Source: Ruminococcus sp.
GTDB lineage: Bacteria > Bacillota > Clostridia > Oscillospirales > Ruminococcaceae
Assembly (NCBI GenBank): GCA_021199375.1
Contig: JAJQIB010000026.1
Span: 1-64,000, forward strand
Reading direction: 5' to 3'
DNA: 64,000 nucleotides
Shown here: in pieces, positions 1 to 9,822 of the stretch
Layout of the letters: each line of letters begins with the position of its first letter
Position numbering within the stretch: the first letter of the stretch is position 1
Program-made: the position numbers and the translations under genes
Notes under the pieces: generated by a model
What the model was told of the DNA's origin: nothing
What the model saw: the letters and a program-made list of their open reading frames with translations, nothing else
Databases searched by the model: none

Positions 1-1
1 T

Positions 2-1747
2 CTGCAGTTATTGGAGTATCTCTATGCCGGAAAGGTAGACTGTATTTATATCGATCCACCCTATAATACCGGGGCGCGCGACTGGAAATACAATAATGAT
101 TATGTAGATAGTTCCGATTCTTACCGCCATAGCAAATGGCTATCGATGATGGAGAAAAGATTAAAAATCGCAAAAAAGTTGTTAAATCCATTTGACAGTA
201 TTCTTATGCTCACCATAGATGATAATGAGTTATCGCATATTAAGATTCTTTTGGATGAACTATTTTCTGAATGTCAAATTCAGATTGTCGATATGTTTAT
301 AAATCCAAAAGGTAAGGCTCGTATTGGTCGACTTTCCCAAGTGGATGAATATTTACTCCTTGTGTATATGGGTAATGCCAAGACGGTTCCTGAGAATAGT
401 AATATTGAAGGTGAAGAGATTAGATGGCCATATTTGCGACGAAGCGATGTAGAATCTGCTCGTGGCACGACTAAGGGAGGCACACAGCAGTTCTATCCAA
501 TATATGTTAATCCTGATACAGAAAAAATCGAAATGATTGGCACTCCTTTATTACCACATCAGCCTTTGTCTGATGCGCCTGATATTCCAGGTCTTGTTCC
601 GGTATTTCCAATTCGTGAAGATGGAAAACAAATGAATTGGGGGCTTACTGGTGCCAGTCTCCAATATGCATTGGAAAACGGATGCGTTCGTGTTATGAAG
701 AGCAAAAATCTCAACCAAGCGTATAACTTTACTTATGTAACTATGCCAAGTATCCGTAAAGCGCTAGCTGGAGAATATGTAATTTCCGGAACACGAGATG
801 ATGGTACGAAAATTATAATACTTCCAAGCGGCAAAGATAGCCAAAAACCTACAGCATGGAAAAGAACCGCCTATGATGCAAATGTATATGGGACACAGTT
901 AGTAGGTAGCATTCTTGGCGAGAAGAGGTTTTCATTTCCGAAATCGTTGTATAGCGTATATGATGCATTACAAATTTATGTTAAATCCAAGCCGAATGCT
1001 TTGATTGTTGATTTTTTTGCTGGCAGCGGCACCACTCTCCATGCAGTCAATCTGTTGAATGCTGAGGACGGCGGTCATCGCCGTTGCATCATGGTTACAA
1101 ACAATGAAGTTTCCGATGCGGAGGCAAAGTCGCTCACTGAGCAAGGATATAAACCTGGTGATGAAAAATGGGAGCGGTATGGCATTGCGCAGTATGTTAC
1201 TTGGCCTAGAACTGTATGTAGCATAATAGGACAAGATGTAAAAGGAAATCCGTTGCCTGGAGATTATGGCATATACCACGAGGAGTATATCTCAGATAAG
1301 CAACGAGGAAAATATAAGAAAATAAAAGTGCCAGATAATCCGCGCTTAGCCGAAATGAAGATGGCAGATGGATTCAAAGCGAATGCCATCTACTTCAAAC
1401 TCGGTTTTCTTGATAAGGCATCCGTCCGTATCGGCAGACAGTTCAGGGAAATGTTGCCTACCCTATGGATGAAAGCAGGTTGCTTCGGACCCTGTCCGAC
1501 TCTCACAGGTCAGAAAATTCCCGATTATATGGTTCTCCCGGAAAACCACATGGCAATTTTGAACGACAACAGCTGCTATGTGAAGTTTGTTGAGGAGGTC
1601 GAAAACGCACCAGAGATTGAGACCGTCTATCTTGTAACGGACTCCGATGCCGACTATCGCAGTATGTCCAGAGGGCTGAGTGGTAAACAGACTTATCAGT
1701 TATACAGAGATTACATGGATAACTTCAGAATAAATAGCAGGAGGTGA
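2..1747 (+). CDS. Type III-like DNA methyltransferase (Mod1), 5' end outside window
   Basis: Beta-class adenine methyltransferase, the modification subunit of a type III-like restriction system. It would methylate one strand of an asymmetric site using S-adenosylmethionine. The frame is already open at the first bases (codons at 2-10 read Leu-Gln-Leu), so the true start lies upstream of the window; an internal TTG at 11 is not a convincing start. The catalytic motif DPPYNTG is read from about base 53, and the AdoMet-binding motif DFFAGSGTT lies near 1010-1036. DPPY before FxGxG is the beta-class order. The middle segment should hold the target-recognition domain. The stop (1745-1747) lies in the leader of the helicase gene, indicating translational coupling. 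Family assignment is firm; target site unknown. Confidence 0.9.
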   Translation: MQLLEYLYAGKVDCIYIDPPYNTGARDWKYNNDYVDSSDSYRHSKWLSMMEKRLKIAKKLLNPFDSILMLTIDDNELSHIKILLDELFSECQIQIVDMFINPKGKARIGRLSQVDEYLLLVYMGNAKTVPENSNIEGEEIRWPYLRRSDVESARGTTKGGTQQFYPIYVNPDTEKIEMIGTPLLPHQPLSDAPDIPGLVPVFPIREDGKQMNWGLTGASLQYALENGCVRVMKSKNLNQAYNFTYVTMPSIRKALAGEYVISGTRDDGTKIIILPSGKDSQKPTAWKRTAYDANVYGTQLVGSILGEKRFSFPKSLYSVYDALQIYVKSKPNALIVDFFAGSGTTLHAVNLLNAEDGGHRRCIMVTNNEVSDAEAKSLTEQGYKPGDEKWERYGIAQYVTWPRTVCSIIGQDVKGNPLPGDYGIYHEEYISDKQRGKYKKIKVPDNPRLAEMKMADGFKANAIYFKLGFLDKASVRIGRQFREMLPTLWMKAGCFGPCPTLTGQKIPDYMVLPENHMAILNDNSCYVKFVEEVENAPEIETVYLVTDSDADYRSMSRGLSGKQTYQLYRDYMDNFRINSRR

Positions 1748-1752
1748 TCATG

Positions 1753-4623
1753 ATGAGAGATGAATTAATATCTTTCCAACAGACAGCTGTTTCTAAGCTG
1801 CTTGCAGAGATAAACAGCGCTGTGGCTTATTACAAGGTCGATGGTCGTCCACAGGTGATTGCGTTCCGCGCTCCGACAGGCTCCGGAAAGACCATCGTCA
1901 TGACAACGGTGATCGAGGATATTTTAAACGGGACGGAAACGACTGTCGAGCAGCCGGAGGCCATCTTCGTGTGGCTTTCCGACTCGCCGCAGCTGAACGA
2001 GCAGTCAAGGACAAAGATTATACAGAAGGCAGACAAAATCCGTCCGAATCAGTGCGTCACTATCAAGGACGACTCCTTTGACCAGGAAATGCTCGATGAC
2101 GGGATGATTTATTTCCTGAATACACAGAAACTTGGCAAATCAAGCCGCCTTGTGAATGGCGGTGACAGCCGTACTTACACAATCTGGCAGACCTTGCAGA
2201 ATACCGCAGAGCAGAAAGGCGATCATCTGTATGTGATTATTGATGAGGCACACCGCGGTATGCATGACAGGGATGCCGCAAGAGTCACCACCATCATGCA
2301 GAAATTTCTGAAAGGCAGCGAAGCTGATGGTCTTGAAGCAATGCCCATTGTCATTGGCATGAGCGCCACAGATGAGCGTTTTCGCAGGCTTGTGGGCAAC
2401 ATTTCCTCTGTCCGCCATGATGTGGATGTCCGCACGGATGAGGTGAGAAGTTCTGGACTTTTGAAAGATAGAATCATCATAACCTACCCAGAGAAGGACT
2501 CCATAGACGATATGGTAATCCTACAGGCGGCTGCTGACGAGTGGAAAGATAAATGCGAGCATTGGAATTACTACTGTGAGACACAGCACTCGCAGCAGGT
2601 TCGCCCCGTGCTGGTCATTCAAGTCGAGAATCGTAACAATGACAGTGCCTCCGCAACAGAAATTAGTGAATGTTTATCCCGCATTGAATCAAGGACAGGT
2701 GCAAGGTTCTCTGAATATGAGGTCGTTCACACTTTCGGACAGACCGCTACAATTGAAGCAGGCGGTCTGAAGATACACCATGTAGACGCATCAGATATAG
2801 CGGACAATAAGAAAATCCGCGTGGTATTTTTCAAAGAAAATCTCTCGACAGGCTGGGACTGTCCAAGAGCGGAAACCATGATGTCTTTCCGCCATGCACA
2901 GGACGCTACCTATATTGCCCAGCTTCTCGGACGCATGATTCGCACGCCGCTGCAGCGGCATATCGATGTGGACGAGACATTGAATGAAGTGCGCCTTTTC
3001 CTCCCACATTTTAATAAGGACAATGTCGAGTCTGTTATGAAGGCATTGCAAGATGAGGAAGGCAGCGACATTCCGGCTGATGTTGAAGGTGAGAGTTATG
3101 GGAACGCTTCACGGGAAACCTGGGGATACCGTCCAAGGGCACGCCGCCAGACAGTCGATCCAAAACAGATAACGCTTCTGGGCTTTGTCCAGTCACAGGG
3201 TGTTTCTGCAGATCCGCTGTTTGAAGTTCCCGGAAACGAAACTGACAGCACGCCTGCTGACAGAACGGCACAGGTAGAACCTGCGTCCTCTGCGCAAACT
3301 GAAAAGCCTGATACCAATATTGACAATCCGTCCGTAAGAACTGTGTATGCACCACAGAACACAAACCAAAATACGGTGTCGGCATCTCATCACACCGATG
3401 CAGATGATTTCAACACGCTGGAGGCTGAACAGGAGCAGCTTGTTTTCACTGATGGCATCGACAGAGAGTCGATTGCAGCATTCATAAACAGAACCGCTCT
3501 AATAACTTACGAGATAAAGCCGTTCAAGACAATGGATTATCTGCCGTCCTTGATAAAACTTGCTTCGCTCATTAAGAATACAGGTCTTGATACCTACGCC
3601 TTGCATGGTATTCAGCAGGATGGCGTCAAGATGATTGAGGAATATATAGCCGGGCTGAAAGAATCCGGCGAGTATGACGAGCTTGTTGCCGAAGCGAAGA
3701 AGCTGAATCTGTCATGGAAAGTTTTCGATGCGTTCGGCAAGGCGGTTAACGAGAATAAGGAGTACATTTATTACACATCCTCGGATGAAGACATCGATCG
3801 TAAGTTCCGTATTGCTGAAAAGATACTCGGTGGATTCGGAATGGGCAGCGCATATGGCGTTTTACACTTTAACGGGGACAATCCTTCTGAGTATATGGTT
3901 CATGTTATCTTGTTTGCGGCAGATAAGGACTGCGTGGACAAACTACATCTCTATGCCAAAAACAAGTTCAATGAGATGAGCGATGCATACAGGTTGCAGT
4001 TTGCCCATATGCGGAGCGACAAGTATCGCAAACAGTACGATGCCATCATTTCAAACGGAAATGAGGTCAGTGCGCACAGCTTTCATCTGCCGGAGCAGAT
4101 TCGTCCGATAGTAGACCAGGGCGGCGAGAAATATTATAACCATTTCTTTGTCAACGAAGATGTCGGCTACGCAAAGATAAAGCTGGATTCCTGGGAGAAA
4201 GCTGTGATTGACGAAGAGCCCATGCGAGATGATTTTGTATGCTGGATTCGCAATCCATCCAAAGGGTGGGGACTTTGTCTGCGAAGATTGGAAGGTGGAA
4301 TGGTCAAGGGCTTTTACCCAGATTTCATCATTATAAGGAATGTTACGGGAATCGGCTATGTTATCGATATCCTTGAACCTCACCGTCCCGATCTGACCGA
4401 CAATCTCTCCAAGGCAAAAGCACTCGCTGATTACGCACAGAAACAGCCAACCGCGCCGATTGGCAGGTTACAGCTGATTCGCGAGGGCAAGGACAACATC
4501 ACAGGCAAGAAACGCATGAAGCGGCTTGACCTTGCAAAGAGCGCAGTCAGAACGAGGGTTATGCAGATACAGACGATGCAGGAACTGGATGCCCTGTTCC
4601 TCGATGACGACTTTGTGGATTAA
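1753..4623 (+). CDS. Type III-like restriction subunit, DEAD/DEAH helicase (Res1)
   Basis: Superfamily 2 helicase/translocase, the presumed restriction partner of the upstream methyltransferase. Walker A APTGSGKT lies near residue 40, the DEAH box (IIDEAHRG) near 160 and the motif VI-like LGRMIRTP near 390. A Ser/Thr/Gln-rich linker (about residues 480-560) separates the motor from the C-terminal half. Near the C-terminus a PDF...DILEPH segment resembles a PD-(D/E)xK nuclease core, but the usual lysine is not obvious, so cleavage activity is uncertain. GTG 1744, ATG 1750 and ATG 1753 are all in frame; 1753 is preferred because AGGAGGTG ends at 1746. The length (about 956 aa) suits the family. 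A phage-defence role is inferred from the pairing. Confidence 0.85.
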   Translation: MRDELISFQQTAVSKLLAEINSAVAYYKVDGRPQVIAFRAPTGSGKTIVMTTVIEDILNGTETTVEQPEAIFVWLSDSPQLNEQSRTKIIQKADKIRPNQCVTIKDDSFDQEMLDDGMIYFLNTQKLGKSSRLVNGGDSRTYTIWQTLQNTAEQKGDHLYVIIDEAHRGMHDRDAARVTTIMQKFLKGSEADGLEAMPIVIGMSATDERFRRLVGNISSVRHDVDVRTDEVRSSGLLKDRIIITYPEKDSIDDMVILQAAADEWKDKCEHWNYYCETQHSQQVRPVLVIQVENRNNDSASATEISECLSRIESRTGARFSEYEVVHTFGQTATIEAGGLKIHHVDASDIADNKKIRVVFFKENLSTGWDCPRAETMMSFRHAQDATYIAQLLGRMIRTPLQRHIDVDETLNEVRLFLPHFNKDNVESVMKALQDEEGSDIPADVEGESYGNASRETWGYRPRARRQTVDPKQITLLGFVQSQGVSADPLFEVPGNETDSTPADRTAQVEPASSAQTEKPDTNIDNPSVRTVYAPQNTNQNTVSASHHTDADDFNTLEAEQEQLVFTDGIDRESIAAFINRTALITYEIKPFKTMDYLPSLIKLASLIKNTGLDTYALHGIQQDGVKMIEEYIAGLKESGEYDELVAEAKKLNLSWKVFDAFGKAVNENKEYIYYTSSDEDIDRKFRIAEKILGGFGMGSAYGVLHFNGDNPSEYMVHVILFAADKDCVDKLHLYAKNKFNEMSDAYRLQFAHMRSDKYRKQYDAIISNGNEVSAHSFHLPEQIRPIVDQGGEKYYNHFFVNEDVGYAKIKLDSWEKAVIDEEPMRDDFVCWIRNPSKGWGLCLRRLEGGMVKGFYPDFIIIRNVTGIGYVIDILEPHRPDLTDNLSKAKALADYAQKQPTAPIGRLQLIREGKDNITGKKRMKRLDLAKSAVRTRVMQIQTMQELDALFLDDDFVD

Positions 4624-4790
4624 ACACTGTTTAGCCAATTGAGAGCCTCCCATGCGCCAACTGTGAGGAATTATACCTTTTAATTTTTCTTCACACTTTT
4701 TAATTATTCCTCTCATCTCAGATTTGCGGGGTAAGTTGAAAAGTTGGGAGCAGACATCATCAGCCGGAAACGGCAGAAAGGAGTGAGCCA

Positions 4791-6492
4791 ATGCAGGCAG
4801 CAGTACAAGCAAAAATGCCCAGAAATCAAGCCGTTTTCGGCTCATTCTGGGCATATGGCAGATATGTAGATTGTATCAAAGACAACGTGCAGATAGATCC
4901 ACCTTATAATACGGGCTCAGACGCATTTGTGTACGATGACGCTTTCAATGTCGATTTGTCTAAGGAAGAAGGCAGAACGGACTACAGAGATGAGGAGGGC
5001 AATATTATATGGAGTGAAAAAAGATTCAAAGATAATCCTGCAAGCAACGGTCGTTTTCACACAGATTGGCTCAATATGCTCTATCCAAGACTGCGAATTG
5101 CCAAGGATTTGCTTACAGATGACGGAGTTATCTTTATTTCAATTGATGACAATGAAGTTGAAAACCTGATTAAGTGTTGCAATGAGGTTTTTGGTGTTAC
5201 AAATCGTGTTGGGGAGATTATATGGCAAAGTGCAACAGATAACAATCCACGTCAGATTACAATTGAGCATGAATATGTGTTATGTTATGCAAAAAACAAA
5301 TCTAATCTACAACCTTGGCAAATTCCTTCTGAAAAGGCAAGGATTATAGAAGATCAGTACAAGCTGCTTAAGGCCACATATGGCGATACAGATACGATAC
5401 AACAGGAATTAAGAAACTGGATTAAACTGCATCAAACTGAACTACAGGGTGTTACGCATTATAATAATGTGGATAAAAAAGGTGTATATAGTAATTCATC
5501 GAACTCATCAAATACTAAACCAGGTGGTTATATGTTTGACATTATTCATCCTATAACTAAAAAACCGTGTGTGAAACCTGCATATGGTTGGAGATGGGCA
5601 GAGAAAACTTTTTGGGATTATGATAGAGTTGGAGATATTGAATGGGGTAAGGATGAAACCACACAGCCCCATGTGAAAAAGAGAATAGATACAGTAACAG
5701 AGCTTTTGAAAAGTATTTATTATGAGGATGGAAGGGTTTCAACAAAACAAATAGAATCTTTATTTGGAAAAAAGAAAATATTTGATAATCCAAAGACTAT
5801 GGGTTTAATAGAGAGGCTTGTTAGATTTTCTGCGAAAGAAAACGATGCTGTGATTTTGGATTTCTTCTCCGGGCTCTGCCACAACCGCCCATGCAGTCAT
5901 GCAGCTCAATGCCGAGGATGGCGGGCATCGCAAGTTTATCATGGTTCAGCTGCCGGAGGCGTGCGACGAAAAGAGCGAAGCGTACAAGGCGGGCTATAAG
6001 AACATCTGTGAAATCGGCGAGGAACGCATTCGCCGTGCTGGTAAGAAAATCAAGGAAGAAAGCCCGCAAACCACTGGCAACCTTGATGTGGGATTTCGTG
6101 TGATGCGTGTTGACAGCACAAACATGAAGGATGTTTATTATACGCCTGCTGAATATGAGCAGGTGCAGATGGAGATGTTCGCTGATAATATCAAAGAGGA
6201 CAGAACGCCGGAGGATTTACTATTCCAGGTGATGCTTGACCTTGGCATTATGCTTTCTTCCGATATTGAAGCGACTGAAATCGCCGGAAAGCGTGTATTC
6301 TCCGTTGCTGGTGGTTATCTGATTGCCTGCTTCGACTCCGAAGTTACAGACGAGACTGTTACTGAAATTGCGAAACAGCATCCGTTCTATGCGGTATTCC
6401 GTGATAGCGGTATGGCAAGTGACAGCGTTATGACGAACTTCGAGCAGATTTTTGAAACCTACAGTCCAAGGACACAAAGGAAGGTGCTTTGA
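4791..6492 (+). pseudogene. Type III-like DNA methyltransferase (Mod2), N-truncated and frameshifted
   Basis: A second beta-class adenine methyltransferase. DPPYNTG is at residues 36-42 of the open frame, and the AdoMet motif is expected near 5865-5890. There the frame breaks: 5860-5873 reads Phe-Phe-Ser-Gly and then wrong-frame residues. Dropping one G from the GGG at 5871-5873 restores SGSATTAHAVMQLNAEDGG and joins the rest to the stop at 6492. The N-terminal region normally before DPPY is missing. It is replaced by unrelated sequence with a hairpin (4815-4854), and an odd KDNVQ stretch sits just before IDPP. A good SD (AAAGGAG) precedes ATG 4791. Read as an inactivated gene; a sequencing error could explain the frameshift but not the altered 5' end. 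Confidence 0.75.
4815..4854. repeat. Strong inverted repeat at the 5' end of Mod2
   Basis: ATGCCCAGAA (4815-4824) pairs with TTCTGGGCAT (4845-4854), with an inner AGCCG-TTTT-CGGCT stem, giving an almost continuous 15-bp hairpin. It lies inside the region where Mod2 stops resembling its family, so it may mark an insertion or recombination joint. There is no T-run, so it is not a typical terminator. The rest of the Res1-Mod2 gap (4624-4790) holds no gene I can support. Confidence 0.6.
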
Positions 6493-9400
6493 TGGCGGAT
6501 ATGAAGTTTAAATATACAATCCAGCCCTACCAGACGGAGGCTGTGGACAGCGTGGTTGGAGTGTTTGCCGGTCAGCCATATAATGACCGGTTTACTTACC
6601 GCCGAGATGTAGAAATCAAGCGTAATTTGATGAATATGCAGATTTCTGACGAAGAATTATACATGGGCTTTGCTAATGCAAGGATTGAGTTAGGCTCCGA
6701 CCAGCTTCTTGATAATATCCGCAGGATTCAGGCTCGGAACAACATCAACCTGTCCAACACAGTTGTAACGGGTGGACTGGGAGCCTGCTCTCTTGATGTG
6801 GAGATGGAAACCGGAACTGGCAAGACCTATGTGTACATCAAGACTATATTTGAGTTGAACAAACAATACGGCTGGAGCAAATTTATTGTTGTTGTACCGA
6901 GCATTGCCATCCGTGAAGGAGTTCGTAAGAGCTTCCAGACCATGGAAGACCACTTCATGGAGTACTACGGCAAGAAGCCACGGTTCTTTGTGTACGATTC
7001 TAAAAATCTGGCGGAGATTGATAACTTCAGCCAAAGTGCGGATATACAGGTGATGATTATCAACATACAGGCATTTAATGCCCGTGGAAAAGATGCCCGT
7101 CGTATTCGCACGGAGCTGGATGAGTTTGGCACCAGAAAGCCGATTGATGTTATCAAGGCGAACCATCCGATTGTTATCCTGGACGAGCCGCAGAAAATGG
7201 GCGGCACAGCAACGCAGGAGAGCTTGAAGGATTTCAATCCCCTTTTCTGCCTGAACTATTCCGCTACACATAAGCAGCACCATGACTTGGTTTATGTGCT
7301 GGATGCGCTGGATGCTTATAATAAGCGGTTGGTGAAGCGCATTGAGGTTAAGGGCTTTGACATCAAAAACCTGCGTGGTACGGATAAGTATCTCTTTTTG
7401 GAAAGCATTGTTATTTCTCCCAAGAAGCCGCCAATGGCCCGCATTGAATTTGAAATTGGCTATAATAAGTCCATCAACAGGGAGACACGTTTGCTTGCCG
7501 TAGATGATGACCTTTTTGCCTTGTCAAAGAATATGGAGCAGTATCGAGGCTATCGTATCAGTGAGATAGACCCAATCAGAGGAACAGTTTCCTTTACCAA
7601 TGGGGAAATCATCCGCGTTGGGGAGGTTGTCGGTGATGTATCTGAATCTGACCTGCGCCGGGTGCAGATTCGGGAAACTATCCGCTCCCACTTTGAGAAG
7701 GAAAAAGAGCTTTTTAATCGTGGCATCAAGGTGCTGTCGTTGTTCTTTATTGATGAAGTGGCGAAGTACCGTAAATATGATAAGGACGGAAATGAAATCA
7801 ACTCTGAATATGGCGAGATTTTCGAGCAGGAGTACACGGATATTCTGAATGAATACCTTACACTCTTCAATACACCTTATGAACAATACCTGCGGAGCAT
7901 CGATGTACACAAGACTCATGCTGGGTACTTCAGCATTGATAAGAAGGGGCGCAAGGTCGACAGCACCACGAAGCGTGGCAGTGACGAGAGTGACGACATT
8001 TCGGCTTATGATTTGATTTTGAAGGACAAGGAAAAGCTGCTTTCCTTTGATAACCCTGTGCGGTTCATCTTCTCCCATTCCGCACTTCGTGAAGGCTGGG
8101 ACAATCCGAACGTCTTCCAGATTTGCACATTGAAGCATGGCGGCAGCTCGCCTGTGCAGAAACGTCAGGAAGTGGGGCGTGGTCTGCGTCTTTGCGTTAA
8201 CCAGAGCGGTGACCGCATGGATCTTGATATGCTTGGAAGCCAGGTACAGCAGATTAACCAACTGACAGTCATCGCATCTGATGGATATAAGGATTTTGTT
8301 TCCGACCTACAACGTGGCATCAAAGATGATTTGTACGAGCGTCCGACCAAAGCAACGCCGGAGTATTTCACCGGGAAAACCATTGTTATTGGTAGCAACG
8401 ATGTCACCATTTCGGATAAACAGGGACATGACATTTACCGTTATCTAATCAAGAATGATTATATTGACGATGATGACCATGTTACCGACAGCTATCGTGC
8501 TGACCTGGCAAACGGAGTGCTTGCGCCTTTGCCGGAAAGCTGCAAGGATATATCTGATGGTGTTCATGCACTGATTCAGAGTATCTTCGATGAACACGCT
8601 CTCGATGACATGATAAAGGACGGTCATGAAACAAAGATTCAGGAGAATGCGCTGAACGACAATTTTTACAAGAAAGAATTCCAGACGCTCTGGAACTATA
8701 TCAACCACAAGTATGCGTACACTGTGGAGTTCGACAGTGAGGAGCTGATTCGTAAGACAATCGCCCATATTGACGATAAGATGTTTGTCGCAAAGCTTCA
8801 ATACACAGTGACAACCGGCACTCAGGAAGAGGATATAAAGGCGGAGAAATTGAAAGGTCAAGACAGCTTCGTTGCGGAAAAGAGCCATACATACACGCTG
8901 GAACGCTCCCAGGGCAGTTTGGTTCCTTACGACCTTGTAGGCAAAATCGCTGAGGGTGCAAAGCTGACCAGACACTCCGTGGCAAGAATCCTTGCTGGTA
9001 TAAGACCGACTACCTTCGCCATGTTCAAAAACAATCCGGAAGAGTTTATCACGAAAGCGATTCGTCTCATCAATGAGCAGAAGGCAACTGTTATTGTCGA
9101 GCAGATAACCTACAACCAGACAGACGGCACCTATGATAGCAGTATCTTCACGGCAGAGAAAAATAACGATTTCTCCCGTGCGTATCGTGCAAAGAAGAAC
9201 GTGCAGGATTATGTTTTCGCAGATGGTTATGCGAAGGATGGTCAGAGCGTGGAACGCAGGTTCGCTGAGGATATGGATTTAGCAGATGAGGTATGCGTAT
9301 ATGCGAAGCTGCCAAAGGGATTCTCGATACCGACTCCTGTGGGCAACTACTCTCCCGACTGGGCGATAGCATTTAACAAAGACACAGTGAAGCACATCTT

Positions 9401-9569
9401 CTTCATTGCTGAGACAAAAGGCACAATGGAGACGCTGAACTTGAAGCCCATTGAGCAGGCGAAAATCAACTGTGCGAAGAAGCTATTCAATGAGTTGTCT
9501 ACGACGGATGTGGTTTATCATGATGTGAAGACATACCAGAATTTGATAAACATTATGGAGAACTTATAA
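6492..9569 (+). CDS. Type III restriction endonuclease subunit R (Res2)
   Basis: Restriction subunit of a type III system: an ATP-dependent translocase with a C-terminal endonuclease. Walker A METGTGKT lies near residue 105, and a Walker B variant ILDEPQKMGG replaces DEAH near 235. VGRGLRLCV (motif VI) lies near 560. The C-terminus carries SPDWAIAF, about ten residues, then AETKG, the canonical PD...ExK nuclease signature of Res proteins, near residues 955-980. ATG 6492 overlaps the Mod2 stop by one base (TGATG), with AAGGAAGGTG upstream. Length (1026 aa) is full. An intact nuclease beside a broken cognate methyltransferase is odd, because Res normally needs Mod for target recognition; Mod1 could substitute, or the system may be silent. 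Confidence 0.9.
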   Translation: MADMKFKYTIQPYQTEAVDSVVGVFAGQPYNDRFTYRRDVEIKRNLMNMQISDEELYMGFANARIELGSDQLLDNIRRIQARNNINLSNTVVTGGLGACSLDVEMETGTGKTYVYIKTIFELNKQYGWSKFIVVVPSIAIREGVRKSFQTMEDHFMEYYGKKPRFFVYDSKNLAEIDNFSQSADIQVMIINIQAFNARGKDARRIRTELDEFGTRKPIDVIKANHPIVILDEPQKMGGTATQESLKDFNPLFCLNYSATHKQHHDLVYVLDALDAYNKRLVKRIEVKGFDIKNLRGTDKYLFLESIVISPKKPPMARIEFEIGYNKSINRETRLLAVDDDLFALSKNMEQYRGYRISEIDPIRGTVSFTNGEIIRVGEVVGDVSESDLRRVQIRETIRSHFEKEKELFNRGIKVLSLFFIDEVAKYRKYDKDGNEINSEYGEIFEQEYTDILNEYLTLFNTPYEQYLRSIDVHKTHAGYFSIDKKGRKVDSTTKRGSDESDDISAYDLILKDKEKLLSFDNPVRFIFSHSALREGWDNPNVFQICTLKHGGSSPVQKRQEVGRGLRLCVNQSGDRMDLDMLGSQVQQINQLTVIASDGYKDFVSDLQRGIKDDLYERPTKATPEYFTGKTIVIGSNDVTISDKQGHDIYRYLIKNDYIDDDDHVTDSYRADLANGVLAPLPESCKDISDGVHALIQSIFDEHALDDMIKDGHETKIQENALNDNFYKKEFQTLWNYINHKYAYTVEFDSEELIRKTIAHIDDKMFVAKLQYTVTTGTQEEDIKAEKLKGQDSFVAEKSHTYTLERSQGSLVPYDLVGKIAEGAKLTRHSVARILAGIRPTTFAMFKNNPEEFITKAIRLINEQKATVIVEQITYNQTDGTYDSSIFTAEKNNDFSRAYRAKKNVQDYVFADGYAKDGQSVERRFAEDMDLADEVCVYAKLPKGFSIPTPVGNYSPDWAIAFNKDTVKHIFFIAETKGTMETLNLKPIEQAKINCAKKLFNELSTTDVVYHDVKTYQNLINIMENL

Positions 9570-9745
9570 AATAAACACCTAGATCTTCAGTCTTTCCCCC
9601 TATTTGGACAGATATTGATCTTTCCTCATCGCATCGTTTACATACAAACAATGATAAATTGAAGGAGCCAACTGAGCAACAGAAAAAGACTTTAACAACC
9701 CTACTTGTAAAAAAGCAAAAGCATAAATAAACATCTGTTTTTAAA

Positions 9746-9786
9746 AAAGACTACAGTCTCACCTATTAGGCAAGATTGTAGTCTTT
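9746..9786 (-). terminator. Terminator of the solute-binding lipoprotein gene
   Basis: AAAGACTACAGTCT (9746-9759) pairs with AGATTGTAGTCTTT (9773-9786), with one G-T pair. On the minus strand the stem is followed by a T-run. The remainder of the gap 9570-9822 shows no gene. Confidence 0.85.
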
Positions 9787-9822
9787 GTATTAGCAAACTA
9801 TATTAAAGCTTATTCGGTGGAG

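Noticed and set aside
1744..1752. GTG 1744 or ATG 1750 as start of Res1
   Set aside because: Both lie within or too close to the SD AGGAGGTG; ATG 1753 has the best spacing.
4468..4854. A 128-codon minus-strand frame across the Res1-Mod2 gap
   Set aside because: Mostly antisense to Res1 coding sequence, with no SD and no recognisable domain.
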